The position numbers and the translations under genes are program-made. From the NCBI GenBank assembly GCA_027575805.1, contig JANBPU010000037.1, positions 1 to 64,000 of the forward strand: a stretch of 64,000 bases of DNA, read 5' to 3'. Origin of the DNA: Mycoemilia scoparia. Taxonomy: Eukaryota; Kickxellomycota; Kickxellomycetes; Kickxellales; Kickxellaceae. Numbering within the stretch: position 1 is the first letter of the stretch; the number at the start of each line of letters is the position of its first letter. Shown here piece by piece: positions 35,701 to 45,655 of this stretch. The notes under the pieces were generated by a model. That model saw only the letters and a program-made list of their open reading frames with translations, had not been told where the DNA came from and made no database searches.

Positions 35701-35889
35701 ACTATAAATGACCCCACTGACTATGATGCATGGCTAAAGGAAATTCGACCAGAATGGCTTGACCAAGTCAATGTTAGCAACACCACGCCAAATAAAAGAC
35801 GGTCCGCAAGAAGGAGTCAACCGATTCCTTCGCTGCTCAGTACACACCGTTCATTTGCACCATCTCCACAACCATCATCTCTTTCTTGA
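32713..35889 (+). CDS. large RhoGAP-domain protein
   Basis: Single exon, 1058 aa. Stimulates GTP hydrolysis by a Rho-family GTPase, thereby limiting polarity or cell-wall signalling. The RhoGAP domain spans about 678-910: IFGMKLSMAAKRY, VVRCIEYINKHGLDEQGIYR with the arginine finger at R721 in G-I-Y-R-I-P-G, SVATLLKMYLRELPEPLL, LLMNHLCKVNKSSQQNMMHL and the conserved NNLRIIFCPTL. The domain holds an insert of about 60 residues between KEKFDKLE and the next helix. The N-terminal 670 residues are Ser/Pro-rich and basic with no PH, LIM or BAR domain that I can see. Substrate GTPase not predictable. Confidence 0.92.
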   Translation: MGYRRSMSTSNALDPSTWVHVNDAPSIPETFHTAPRIGSNYLQPESVSSTQSSSTTAFSNGKTQKQRRQSLSRVRRFFLRGKQSTTFDGKYGDSAAMASSKELSTSSISGGDCCKDYTESAFSMDGSSASPPTKGSDRFPTPTIESPDKFVQKKSPSLGTGTHGKVLRRAQPSMSSLVSRGTDHPPKPIKGQDQRKSEERTSTNLLARLKGKVRRSNTQVGAQEALCYPPPKSATSSRFSAKPLRTMSSSGYLLSSRDSRTDLSKPRPTTSNTFGSFSSGSDRGHKTLSVEKVFSKTARCQSVDAGAMERPRFNSNASVFPPSPLRKEKPSPAKSYLKNCQTVEAPSPRLYIQTTNLSHHTILEDGPHTPSPIPFPTPSSAFSERFPAQAGTPTSVSTKHSQGDASSSLSNDKQNLQKSRSIPALHSKNMFKQGVTPSTNDTCGDESVPPLPYAIPLKKHSNESGRRQSLGWRLKTRSVLGKVGLMSSGGSIANADKPPAGLNGLSSKCGVQVQSNGSGTMSIDSDSVDHVSIASSASSSCQSESQLSKSDSLTTNSSKHKPPPIHVSAGRSNSLQTNQIYTPSPLGDFRDTDAATSYDSQAKLFRRTLKAMWDITSLKSPKSPLDSSAISRPFSVVHTNSSPFSAGPTLSDMSGVPPPSTPISTTNPNMGPSVEGSIFGMKLSMAAKRYPFSSSIPLPPVVVRCIEYINKHGLDEQGIYRIPGAASVVNRIKKLFILGEDVDLDDVETDVYSVATLLKMYLRELPEPLLTTELKEKFDKLEVQFPSPSTPDSTHSFAPSQKQQSQRLQEILGVPKLAMPVETKKVTPDSPLTREEWSTQLKELVDKLPESNFNMLSLLMNHLCKVNKSSQQNMMHLNNLRIIFCPTLNIRPHIFLEMASHPEEFFPAMKKLEMNESATGMTENCSGSTLAPEFKEGKIQSPVVQSAKPAVGEPTKLASETFPSGKLSPSAKKQRSYSYFAMRSLIALERNETNTKTINDPTDYDAWLKEIRPEWLDQVNVSNTTPNKRRSARRSQPIPSLLSTHRSFAPSPQPSSLS

Positions 35890-36380
35890 GTGCATGCCCC
35901 TATAATGTTATTTACACACCATTGTCATAGTCACTATTCGATCATTTTTACGTTGATCTCATTGCCGCCATATTACCACCATTACAGTTGATGCCACACC
36001 GCCGCTGTCATATATACAACATATAAATCTCCATACACGCCGCATTTTAATATGTGCCAATAATCTATCCTCAACGCTCATTATACAACATTCTATACTT
36101 CCACCTAATTCTTGCAAACCTCTTAATTCTCTTACTTTTCCTCCAATTCTCGTATAAATTCATTTTTAATTCTGAATACTAATATATTTTTACTTTTTTA
36201 TTTGGAGAGATTTTACTAGGGCCTGATGTATCATACATAGACAGGAATGGCTTCTCGGATTTTGGCACAATCATAGGCCTTTTAATATGCTATTCTTGGG
36301 AACCCATCATTTTGTCTCTAAGGCCTTGTGAAATCTGGCCATTTATATAATATTTATTGCCACAAAGATAATAAACCAAA
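35890..36380. other. convergent intergenic region
   Basis: Between the stops of the RhoGAP (+) and PTRHD1 (-) genes; AT-rich with CA-rich stretches, no feature seen. Confidence 0.45.
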
Positions 36381-37310
36381 TTATTTCATCAGTGAAAGCT
36401 TCTTTAGAGTATCTCCCAGTTCTGATCTTTTAATGGGAATTGTTGCTATGCTCGTACATATGTTTTCTGGCTGCTCGGTCCACATGTGGTGGGGTATATT
36501 GATTTCCTTTAGTTTCTCGCTTATACCTTTCAACGTGCTCTCATTCTTTGCCTATAGAATGAGATACATGTTGATATATGAATTCACATTTGTCATTTTA
36601 GAACCTATATTACAGCTTTTATGATTAATAAATGAATTACAAAGCGTTGGAAGGTTACCTCTAAGGTTACTTTGTGCATTTCTTTATAGTTATCAAGATA
36701 GGATTTGACTCGCGGATCATCTTTATATAACCACAGGACAGCAGTCGATGAATGGCATGCTTGTGCTACCACACTGGTACAAAATTTAGAAACAAAATGG
36801 ATCAAAGAGTGAGCGAACAGGTATTGGGGAATGAAACTTAATTATAAATCAAAAATATTTCATTGACTTTGTAATATAAATGCTGTGCATATCTGCATGC
36901 ATGACCTAATAGATTCAAATATTTAATAGCTCAAATTTATGAGATAAACTTCGTGTATAATGATAACTTGCCTTCCAAGTGGCCAGTTTAGTTTCTACAT
37001 AAATGCAGGCAAAAAGATATCATGATGATATTTAGTGGATGTATATTTGTACATGTGTGTGGTTATTTTTGAAGGGTGACCAATTGCTAATCAATTGTAA
37101 TTGCCCCTATAATCGTTGGCCACCAAAAGTCACCCTTCAAAAATTATGATCCATATTTGTTTTATTTTAAAATGAAACAAATAAGCTTATTCTTTTTTAT
37201 ACATATTATGAGTAGTAAACTGTTTCTTAAGATACTTTTTAACTACGATTTAAGCTTACTTTGACCAAGTCTTTGCGGACTATAATGAACATTGTCAGGG
37301 CCTCAGACAT
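36381..37310 (-). CDS. PTRHD1: PTRHD1-like protein (Pth2-fold), 4 exons
   Basis: Assembled by splicing. Minus-strand exons are 37310-37260, 36994-36972 (only 23 nt), 36773-36659 and 36551-36381; phases close to 119 aa. Intron 2 has a GC donor (AAG|GCAAGT), the others GT. The product reads LTMFIIVRKDLVKKLNWPLG, SVVAQACHSSTAVLWLYKDD, YKEMHKVTLEAKNESTLKGI, IPHHMWTEQPENICTSIATI and ends LKKLSLMK. This matches animal PTRHD1 along its whole length (VAQACHA, EMHKVVLE, WxEQPENIxTCIA). The fold is peptidyl-tRNA hydrolase 2, but the biochemical role of PTRHD1 is not settled. Intron 1 (265 nt) contains a family 1 MITE. SYF2 lies upstream on the same strand, 181 bp away. Confidence 0.88.
37051..37156 (+). 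repeat. MITE-like family 1, copy C (inside PTRHD1 intron 1)
   Basis: Left TTATTTTTGAAGGGTGAC and right GTCACCCTTCAAAAATTATG are inverse repeats; internal ATTGCCCCTATAATCGTTGG is the family core. About 106 bp. Lies between the donor at 37259 and the acceptor at 36995 of the host gene. Confidence 0.88.
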
Positions 37311-37491
37311 TTTGAAATTTCTATTTTAAGCACTGTATGCAGCTCGTGTCAATGGTGTATTAAAAAGCAATACATTGGATATTTAGTATGATGGAAACAT
37401 GGGAGTTAACAATAGTAGACTTTTTGTACTTTGACTTGTATTATGGTTGGCCAAAAGCATTTATATTATGGAAATAAATAAAAGTTTGATA

Positions 37492-38505
37492 CTAATCAAG
37501 TGCTGTTCCACGTTCGAAACTATCACGAATCTCCTTTGTATATTTATCAAACGCACGCGCAATTTTGCGGTTAAAGTGGGCATTTCTATTGTTAATGTAT
37601 GTAACATCCTCATCGTCAGGAGCCTTGCGGCGACGTGAAAATTTGTCACGCTTCTTTTCCTGTTTATCGACCATGTCAGCAACTCTGTTAATGGCTTGGT
37701 CAGTGGCTTTCGTTAGACTGGGATCCAAGATGGCATTTGGCCCCTTTTCGCTACCATTACCACTGATATGGCCCAATCTCTCTTCCAATGCCTTCTTTTC
37801 AGCATATGTATTCAGGTTGGGCTTGAAGTCTTTTATAAGTTTGTCGTACTTTTTCTTTGTCACCTGATTCCAGTCAGTGAATCCACGATCAACATTATCC
37901 TCCTTGGCTTTGAGTTTTTCATTGTATTTTTCAACCCGTTCGGCAGAGTATTCCCAGAATCTACTCCTCTCGTAGTCTTTTCCCTCTTGATCGAACTCAT
38001 CTCGTGCCTGCATAATTTTTGCGAGCCTTTGCCTTCGTTCGTCTCGTACCTCTGCGCTGACATCCTTCTTTTTCTCTTGAAAGTCTGTGATGACATCTCT
38101 TTTGTTATCCTGGCCGGATTTTCCCATTCGTTCTCTAAGGGCTTTTAATCTCGATACGCGATCTTTCAAATAGTCCGGCAAGCCGTCTCTTTCTGTGATA
38201 TCTGGCTCTTCCTCGGAACCAGAGTCTGATTCTGAGCTGCTGCTATTGTCACTGGATGCCGTTTCATCTGCCTCTTTCTTTGCCCCCTTCATGGTACCAT
38301 CTATTTCATCGCCGCTTGAATTTTGGCCATTGCTATTACTGGTATCCCCATTTGACTCCTTGTCTATGGTATCTGGCTGATCTGTATTGTGCGCTTGCTG
38401 TGTTTCGTTTGTTTCTAACTCATGGCTATTATCAGAAATGTCTGCAGCCACTTTGTCATTATTTGGCTCCGCAATACTCAAAGATCCTCTCCGTGTCCTT
38501 GGCAT
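37492..38505 (-). CDS. SYF2: pre-mRNA-splicing factor SYF2
   Basis: Component of the NineTeen-complex-associated spliceosome. Single exon, 337 aa. The N-terminal 120 residues are acidic and Ser/Asn-rich. The SYF2 domain follows: RVSRLKALRERMGKSGQDNK, RQRLAKIMQARDEFDQEGKD, YERSRFWEYSAERVEKYNEK, NVDRGFTDWNQVTKKKYDKL and DFKPNLNTYAEKKAL, in the order and spacing of the family. The C-terminus is basic (KKRDKFSRRRKAPDDEDVTY with NRKIARAFDKYTKEI). Met at 38505 is the first of the frame. Confidence 0.93.
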   Translation of the reverse strand: MPRTRRGSLSIAEPNNDKVAADISDNSHELETNETQQAHNTDQPDTIDKESNGDTSNSNGQNSSGDEIDGTMKGAKKEADETASSDNSSSSESDSGSEEEPDITERDGLPDYLKDRVSRLKALRERMGKSGQDNKRDVITDFQEKKKDVSAEVRDERRQRLAKIMQARDEFDQEGKDYERSRFWEYSAERVEKYNEKLKAKEDNVDRGFTDWNQVTKKKYDKLIKDFKPNLNTYAEKKALEERLGHISGNGSEKGPNAILDPSLTKATDQAINRVADMVDKQEKKRDKFSRRRKAPDDEDVTYINNRNAHFNRKIARAFDKYTKEIRDSFERGTALD

Positions 38506-39199
38506 CTTGTATTTTATTTCTAGCTTTTATATAGAAGAGCTGGCTAAATATATGCAACAAATACGACCCAACCTAATAATATTTGTTTTCCAGTGATATG
38601 CAGTATTATGTATGGCAAGTCAGTTATGGGATATGAATGAATTTTAACCTCAGGTGGACATTTTAAATAAACAGGTCATTATAAATAGAATTTTCCTAAT
38701 TTAGAAATAGCTACACATACATACACAGACAGGCAGCCAGATGCCTGATGAATCAAAAAATAGTGTGTGTAACCAGGCTAAAAAGCCTATAATAAAAATA
38801 GAAATAGATTAAAGCCACGCTATTTTTGGAAAAGATTGAACCAACGCTCCATCTAAATCAGGTTATTCGAATTCTTTATTTCAAAGAGCAATTTATCAAA
38901 GTATTCAAGCTGTTGAATCAAAAAACAATCATGGGAAACAAGAGCTAAAGGCATCACGCGTATGGATAAGACTAATACTGCTAAATTTTGTGATAAATAT
39001 TATGTGTAAAAAGTGTAAGATTGATAAAAGTACAGTCGCGCAGAAACATATAAAACAAAGTAATGTAATGGTAGTGGAAAACAATAGAAAAATGACAAAT
39101 ATAAAGGTATGTGCAATTTTGTGGTAATAGCTGATATGGATAATTATAGTAAGTATAAGCTGAGATAGCGGAAGAAAAAGGAATACAGCAGCACAACAA
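38506..39199. other. intergenic, nothing recognised
   Basis: SYF2 promoter side and 3' side of the CBM21 gene. AT-rich, no gene. Confidence 0.45.
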
Positions 39200-41077
39200 T
39201 TAGCAAAGCAAAGCTGCAGTGGGCGAGTGACCAGCTGACAGATAACTATTGTCGTAGCAGCTGATCATTTGCTCCTGTTTGGATGAGGGCAGTGAGGTCC
39301 AGCTCTTTTCTGTGGTGGTGGTGGCGGCAGCGGTTTCTTTGTGGGCCGTATAGCTGCCAGAAGAAGCGTAAAGGTAAGGGCTGCCAAGATCTGCATAGTG
39401 ATCATCACCAAGGTAAAACCCAGCATTATAGTAGTGGCTGCCGCCAAAAGATTTTTCGGAGGATGCGCCAGAAGAATAGGCATTGTTTTTAGCTTCTTGT
39501 GGTGATGATGTTGTTGGTGCTGTGAACATTTCCGTAAACCACTCGGAGGACATCGCTTGTGTGCTTTTGGCCGATGTTGTTGTGGAGTTTGGACCGGGCG
39601 AGGAAAACATAGCCTCTGATAGCTCCATGTAGCGCTTTGTGTCGTTGGGCGAGGCAAAGCGAAAGGAGCTTGCAGCGGAGTTAGTAGCAGTAGTTTTGGG
39701 CCCACTGCTGCTGCCGCCGGCAGTGCTCTTTGGCGCAGAAAATGTAATTGCAGTAGGCTTCAAGAGACCCTCAGAGCCACGAGGCTGGCCGTTTTGCTTA
39801 ACCATGCTGCTGATGGGGTTGAGGCCAAAGCTGTTGAAAGTAAGGGATGGGAGCGCTGTGTCGCTGGCAGAGCGGATTCTGCTCGAAGCAAAGTCGGAGT
39901 TCGCCTTTGGTCCTGCTGAGCGGCTACCGCCAGCAGCAGAAGGGGCGTTGTAGAAGACGCTGAAGCGGTAATTCGAACCGCCATTGTTGTCCCAAAACTC
40001 CTTTTCTTGAACCTTGTAATAGACACATATGGCCAAAGTCTGGGGCTCTCCACGAATCTTTTCGAGCTGCATGTCGGTAAGCTGAATTGAGAATGTGAAT
40101 CTGTCCACGCCACAGCGACCACCATCGGGACCAACAATCTGGGATTGGAATGAAGCCCCTGCTTCATGAACGGTCTTCCAGGTGTCGATGGTGTAGCGAG
40201 CACGAACTTGCTTTTGGTAGTCAATGTTGTGGACCTTGATTTCTCCACGGATTGCGCCATCGGACATCCACAAAGATTCGAACACCACTGGCGAGTGCTC
40301 ATAGGCCGAGAACATTGGAGAGGGACCGCTTATGGCTCTTAGCTGCAGTGTTTTTGACGGTGCCGATTGGAGTGGGGTCAGAGCCCTTATTTCAGCCTCA
40401 GCCTCCGAAAAGTCGGGGTCGCGGCAAACATGCTCTGGGGTCTCAGCCTTCAGGAAGAAGCGGACCTGCTCCAAGTCGACGCCAAAGTGAACAAACTTGG
40501 CAGCGCTATGGGCCATCATGCTAGACGATGCTGTTGTGGGCAAGCTGTCGCAGCTCAGAGAGCGGATGGAGGGCTTGAGGCAAGGCTTAACAATCTCGCC
40601 GGTTTTTCTTCTTATAATGGGCGAAGTTGCTCCGGCACTTGGTGGGGGCGATGATTCTTCGGAGGAGGAGGAGGAGGATGATGTCGATGATGGTAGGCGG
40701 TTGCTTTCTGAAAAATACAGAGGAGGGAAGGGAACAGAATCTTGCTTTACGCCATAATAGTCGGCGACTTGGCTTCTGAGCTTTTGGGCTTGTAGGTGGC
40801 GGGTGTTGAGTGCGAGTGGAGAATAGGCAAAGGGATCATTTGCGTTTACAATAGTGACTCCAGAACTGCCATACCTGCATGGCTGTTGCTGGGCAGGCCT
40901 TGACAGAACCACTCTGCGGCCACGCTGACGAACAACAGCTGCAGGTGTATTTGTGGTGGATAGCGACATATTTGGCCGAAGGCTCCGTGGCGACGGCGCT
41001 ACTGATGTGGCAGCTTGTGAAGTAGGAGAGGAGGGCAGCGATGCCGGAAGGGTTTGTGCTAAGGCAGTGATGTGCAT
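39200..41077 (-). CDS. glycogen-targeting PP1 regulatory subunit (CBM21, Gac1-like)
   Basis: Single exon, 625 aa. Brings protein phosphatase 1 to glycogen to activate glycogen synthase. Residues 155-170 carry the family's RRKTGEIVKPCLK segment. Residues 194-198 (KFVHF) fit the PP1-docking RVxF consensus and are followed by FGVDLEQVRFFLKAETPEHV, as in Gac1/Pig1. The CBM21 domain is at about 263-375: VVFESLWMSDGAIRGEIKVH, VRARYTIDTWKTVHE, DRFTFSIQLTD, LAICVYYKVQEKEFWDNNGG and NYRF. The C-terminal 250 residues are Ser/Thr/Ala-rich. Upstream (41.1-46.6 kb) is unusually gene-poor. Confidence 0.92.
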   Translation of the reverse strand: MHITALAQTLPASLPSSPTSQAATSVAPSPRSLRPNMSLSTTNTPAAVVRQRGRRVVLSRPAQQQPCRYGSSGVTIVNANDPFAYSPLALNTRHLQAQKLRSQVADYYGVKQDSVPFPPLYFSESNRLPSSTSSSSSSSEESSPPPSAGATSPIIRRKTGEIVKPCLKPSIRSLSCDSLPTTASSSMMAHSAAKFVHFGVDLEQVRFFLKAETPEHVCRDPDFSEAEAEIRALTPLQSAPSKTLQLRAISGPSPMFSAYEHSPVVFESLWMSDGAIRGEIKVHNIDYQKQVRARYTIDTWKTVHEAGASFQSQIVGPDGGRCGVDRFTFSIQLTDMQLEKIRGEPQTLAICVYYKVQEKEFWDNNGGSNYRFSVFYNAPSAAGGSRSAGPKANSDFASSRIRSASDTALPSLTFNSFGLNPISSMVKQNGQPRGSEGLLKPTAITFSAPKSTAGGSSSGPKTTATNSAASSFRFASPNDTKRYMELSEAMFSSPGPNSTTTSAKSTQAMSSEWFTEMFTAPTTSSPQEAKNNAYSSGASSEKSFGGSHYYNAGFYLGDDHYADLGSPYLYASSGSYTAHKETAAATTTTEKSWTSLPSSKQEQMISCYDNSYLSAGHSPTAALLC

Positions 41078-44000
41078 TCAGGATAGAAGGGCAACTGGCG
41101 AGGCAACGGTGGTTAACTGGATATATAAGGCTGTACAGCAGCGGTACTAATGCGTGGGAACGAACTTTTGGTTGAAATAGAAAGGATAAAGCGGCACACT
41201 GTAAAAACGGCTATACGGCGAGACTAGTAACTAAGATATAATTTTATACACGTTCGGTTAGAAGGGAGAGATGATGGGCAATCTCACAGGTTAATTATAA
41301 GACAAGAAATAGGCAAGAGAATTTATAAGAACTAATAATACAAGAAAGCGCAAGTATTAGGAATGGCTTGTAAAGATGGAGCACTAGAGAAAGAAAGGGG
41401 TTGGTATTTATACAAGAAATAGCCAAAGGCTGCGATGGGCGAAGAAAAGAAGCAGATACAATCAGGCACCTTTACACGACCCAAGGCTGCGATGTGGTTG
41501 ATTGCTGATTGTGCGAACCCCAGAGCACCCGGTACCAACCCAGCTACCCAACTTTTTAATCGATCGGTTTTTTGCCAATGCATTGGCTGGTATTGGTTAG
41601 AAATCCTGCGTTTTACCAGTAGCAAGATAAACATCTATTTGAGCCCCATTTGCTGTGACTGCCGGGCCACCTGGGTAGCGAGGATGCGCAGCACGCCAGC
41701 ATGGCAACCGGGGGCCAAGAGACTCAGTCCCACTCACCATACATCACGCAATAGTTTGGCAAAATACTCAACTTGCTCAAGCTCGCCCGCCCAAGAAGGC
41801 CACTCTCAAAATTCAAGGCCAGTAGCGAGAACACACATCAGGGTGACGTGACTAGAGGTCTAGAATCGGCACCAGTGTCGCGTATCCAGCCAAGACAATG
41901 GGTCTGTGTGCACGTCAAGGCATCACGCAGTCAGGCAGACAGTCATTCCGTTGCAAGGCCACAGAACCCTTCCCTTTGTCTCTATCCTGGATAAACAACC
42001 ATGTACGTTTGTGCATTAACATCGCTTGCAATACAAACATGGCCATTGGGTGCTAGGACAAAAGTTTACACTAAGCAGGACCAACGGCAGTCCCATGGTG
42101 ACCTCACCCACAAACCCTCTGTGCACGGCTCCAGCCCAGCTTATAGCCGACATCTGACGGATATGCCAGGGCAGTATACGGCCCTCGTTGTTTGCCATTG
42201 TTTTGTACCTTGTGTGGTGGAGGGGTGCAAATATTGATTGTGTTTGGCAGTGATGGGGGAAATAGACACCTGGATTTTGATTTCGCTTGGACTCGAATCT
42301 ATCACTACTACCCACGGCCTATGCCGCCATTCTACAGCCACCAACGTCTTTGGCGTGGCTCTTATCTATCAGTTGATCAAGCAGATGCCAGTATACGGAT
42401 ATCGATCCGCCAGCCAGCCCACCAGGTATACGCACACGGAGCCCTCTACTGTTGGTGGAGGGCAGAGACGGGTCTCACGTCCTGCCGATCCAGTCACATC
42501 GGTGCCAGTGGAGGTGTCTCTAAACAATGGCCTGTATATATGTGTTTGTGTGTTTCCCATGCACGGTGGAAGCAGCTCGTAGGTTTCCAGCATCTCCAGG
42601 CAATACAGGTGCATGCCAAAGAGTACCCGGAGTCGTGCTAAGAGCCATTACAAAGCACCGTGTGCTATCGGTGCCTTTGCAGCGCCAGCACCAATATAAG
42701 CAAAAGCAGGTTGTGACTTATTTGCTTTTACAGCACAGCCATATATTCTGCAGGACGTATCAGTGGCAATAATAGTAGCCAGTCGAAGTGATGATAACAA
42801 TAACGGCGGGAGCAACGGCCAGAGGACAGCTGAGACAATGGAGCAGCGCTGATGCTGCATAGAAAAAAGACCCCATATCTTTCTTCCTTGTCTCTTTGTA
42901 GCAACCAGCAATGGCTTTTCACAATAGAAAAGGACGATACAATCTCTTGCAGCATGCACGTATATAACAGCCAGTGAGCCCATCCTGTCCTGCTGTGTGC
43001 TGAAGTGCGTGTTTCTATCATTGTTTAAGCATGCTGTAATCGCCGACACCTGTACTCTGAAAATAGACACAACTAGTTTAGCCCTCGGCGCCGTGTCTTC
43101 CAGAACTACGAAACTGGCGGGCGTGCAGGCTTTTACCAGTTTCATGCACATCTTTCGTAATACTTGATGCATAGACTGCATCTTAGCTCTCAAGGCTGGA
43201 GGCCGATACGGATCCAATATTGAATATGGTGGGGCGACTAATGCCTTAGCGAGTATTGGTGGGCCAGCGGCTGGCACCACTGCTGCTTGTGCCTGATGTG
43301 ATAAAAACATTGCGCAAGGAGGCCTCTCAGCGGACTAATCGTGAGCGGCCGAGGGTGGGAGAGCGAGGACAACGCCGGCGGCCTATGTTGTCTCCTCGAT
43401 TTATCTGAGAGAAGCCATGGTGGGCACCTTGGCCTAGCAGCAGTAGGCCCATTGTATTTCTACATAAAGGCCAGATAAAGAATGGCAGCCGCAAGGGTGG
43501 TGTATATCTGGTCAAGAATTGTCCCACGAAGCACTCTAGGAGAATATCTGAACAATGGGAAGGCTATATTAGCTGGATGCTGGGATCTGCAAAAGAGCTC
43601 ATTCAGGCGCAGAGAGCTGCAGATGTAACTTGCAAAAATGAACACACAATTCATTATATTCCATCTTTACTGCCATTTGTCTCAGCTCATTTGTTTTCCT
43701 GTGCAAAGCAAACAATAGGCCACACAGCTATCGAGTTCTTGCCAACATAAAACTCCTTTTGTCAACCAGATCGATACACACTTCCTTCCCAGCATTTCTT
43801 TGTTCACAATGCAGCCAGATGTCTAGGCGTATTAGCCTGCACATCTTTGAGCCATTGTCTCGCTTTGTTATAGCTGAATATACATACGAACCATTCGGGC
43901 TTTGCCAGCACGATGCTGCTTTGCATTCCCCTGCTTAGTGGATCGGCTGGCCTCTTCCATCGCTACTCACTTATGGCTGCTAAATCTCCGTCCTCCCCGC

Positions 44001-45237
44001 ACCATCCCTAGCATGTTCATGCTGCAATGGCAGCGAATTTACGTCCACCTGATACGGAAGAGAAGCACGTTTCCTTCTCTATTGCTCTCCTATCCATCAA
44101 GGTTGATCATTTAAGCCCTCCTTCTAGAAGGCCCCGAACGCACACGCTGTAGTTTCTACCACTACCACACTTTTCGCTCTATAGACAGTCGCGTTGAGCC
44201 AATCGTCTCGTGTAACCCTACAAGGAGATTTTTTGCGTGATCAGCACGCCATCTTCAAGATATGAGCTGGGCTTTGCGTGTTCTGTCTAGGCAAGGAATA
44301 AGGTGTGCGGCTGGGCTCCCTTTCTCTCTGACTTTTGCAGAAAATGTGGCGTCCTCTTTGCTGCAAACAATACAAAGCACGCCTGAAATGGTAGCAAGGG
44401 CAATGTCAAGCTTTCGGTTGGCGAAGCCTGGCTCTCCAACCAGGAACGCTGTACCCAATGGTTGGTTTTGTTTTTCCTCAATGTCGGGGCCATTGGTGTG
44501 GCAGTACACAAGGCACCCTTCCGATGGCCCTGATTGCAAGCGATCTGCAACATTGAGTCCACCTCTCCCATCCCAAATTTTCATCAGCAGCACATATCAA
44601 TGAATTTTTTCTTTGTCTGTCCAATTTCGCTCATCTCCCCCAAAATCTCGTCTATCTATCCTTGGCCTTTCAAAAAGTACGGATCTTCACGTATTTTCTC
44701 AGGTACATCATGTGTGACCAAGCGCCTTCATACACTCACCTCTAATTTCTATTTGAGGGTAAATCCCGAGAGGCTATAGAGACATACCTCCTTGCACGCC
44801 GCAATCCAAGTGTATCAAACAGGTGCTCCCGTGTTGGCTTTTCTATACTAGACACCCCGTACATTTTGTGTCGGGGTCTTTGAATATTTTTAGCCAACCT
44901 GTGTAATGCTCAATGATACTGCTTTAAACACACGCATGTGCACTCAGTAAGCACCGATTTAGCCTGATGGATTGTCTGGGATTGTTGTTGATTGATGGGC
45001 CGATGGATAGATTGATGGACTGATAAAGATGCTTTGCCGGATTGTTCACTGCTTGGCAAAAAAGAATTATTTGTAGGCATCAGGGAATCGTACAATCTGT
45101 ACAGAAACAGTATGGCACCGATGCCAATTGTTTAATAAAGAAAGCTGACTGCTATTCGGCATCGGCTGGATATGGCATGATATATTTTACAGATCTCCCC
45201 ATTACCAGTGAATGTTCCTTCATTTAAAATAGCAGCA

Positions 45238-45344
45238 ATATGGATCATAGCATTTGAAGGGTAGCACCTTTTGGTGGCCAACGATTATAGGGGCAATCAC
45301 AGTTGGTTATCAAATATTCACCCTTCAAAAATAACTACACGTAT
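45238..45344 (-). repeat. MITE-like family 1, copy D
   Basis: Left ATATGGATCATAGCATTTG then AAGGG; right CACCCTTCAAAAATAACT. Core CCAACGATTATAGGGGCAAT in reverse orientation relative to copy E, which lies 188 bp to the right. Confidence 0.85.
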
Positions 45345-45532
45345 AGTGATCATCCAACTTCCCTCAAATTCAACATTCACACTGATTCTGCCGATTATCA
45401 GTATTTTATCTTATTTGCCAAAAAAACCCTCTTTTTTTGTAGCACAAATCCAAGTCTTGCCGATCCGCCTTTTATCTGAGGTATCTGATGCTGTTTTATT
45501 TAAGTAGCGTATCATGACATTTTTTCTCGTAA

Positions 45533-45655
45533 TATGGATCATGATTTTTGAAGGGCAGGTGTTTACTAGTAAAACTGGACATCGATTTGGCTGTGATTGC
45601 TGCCCCTATAATCATTGGTCACCAAAATTTACCCTTCAAAAATTATTGCCCATAT
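45533..45655 (+). repeat. MITE-like family 1, copy E
   Basis: ATATGGATCATGATTTTTG at the left and CAAAAATTATTGCCCATAT at the right give long inverted ends. Internal TTTACTAGTAAAACTGGAC and TTGCTGCCCCTATAATC match copies B and H. Confidence 0.9.

Noticed and set aside
36328..36624. Plus-strand hydrophobic frame of 98 codons
   Set aside because: It is the antisense of PTRHD1 exon 4 and its intron.
42648..43310. 220-codon minus-strand open frame
   Set aside because: No recognisable domain, odd composition, and an overlapping frame on the other strand; typical of chance frames in less AT-rich DNA.
44255..44602. Overlapping open frames of about 112 codons on both strands
   Set aside because: Mirror frames of similar length on opposite strands with no domain or splice support; at most a decayed gene.
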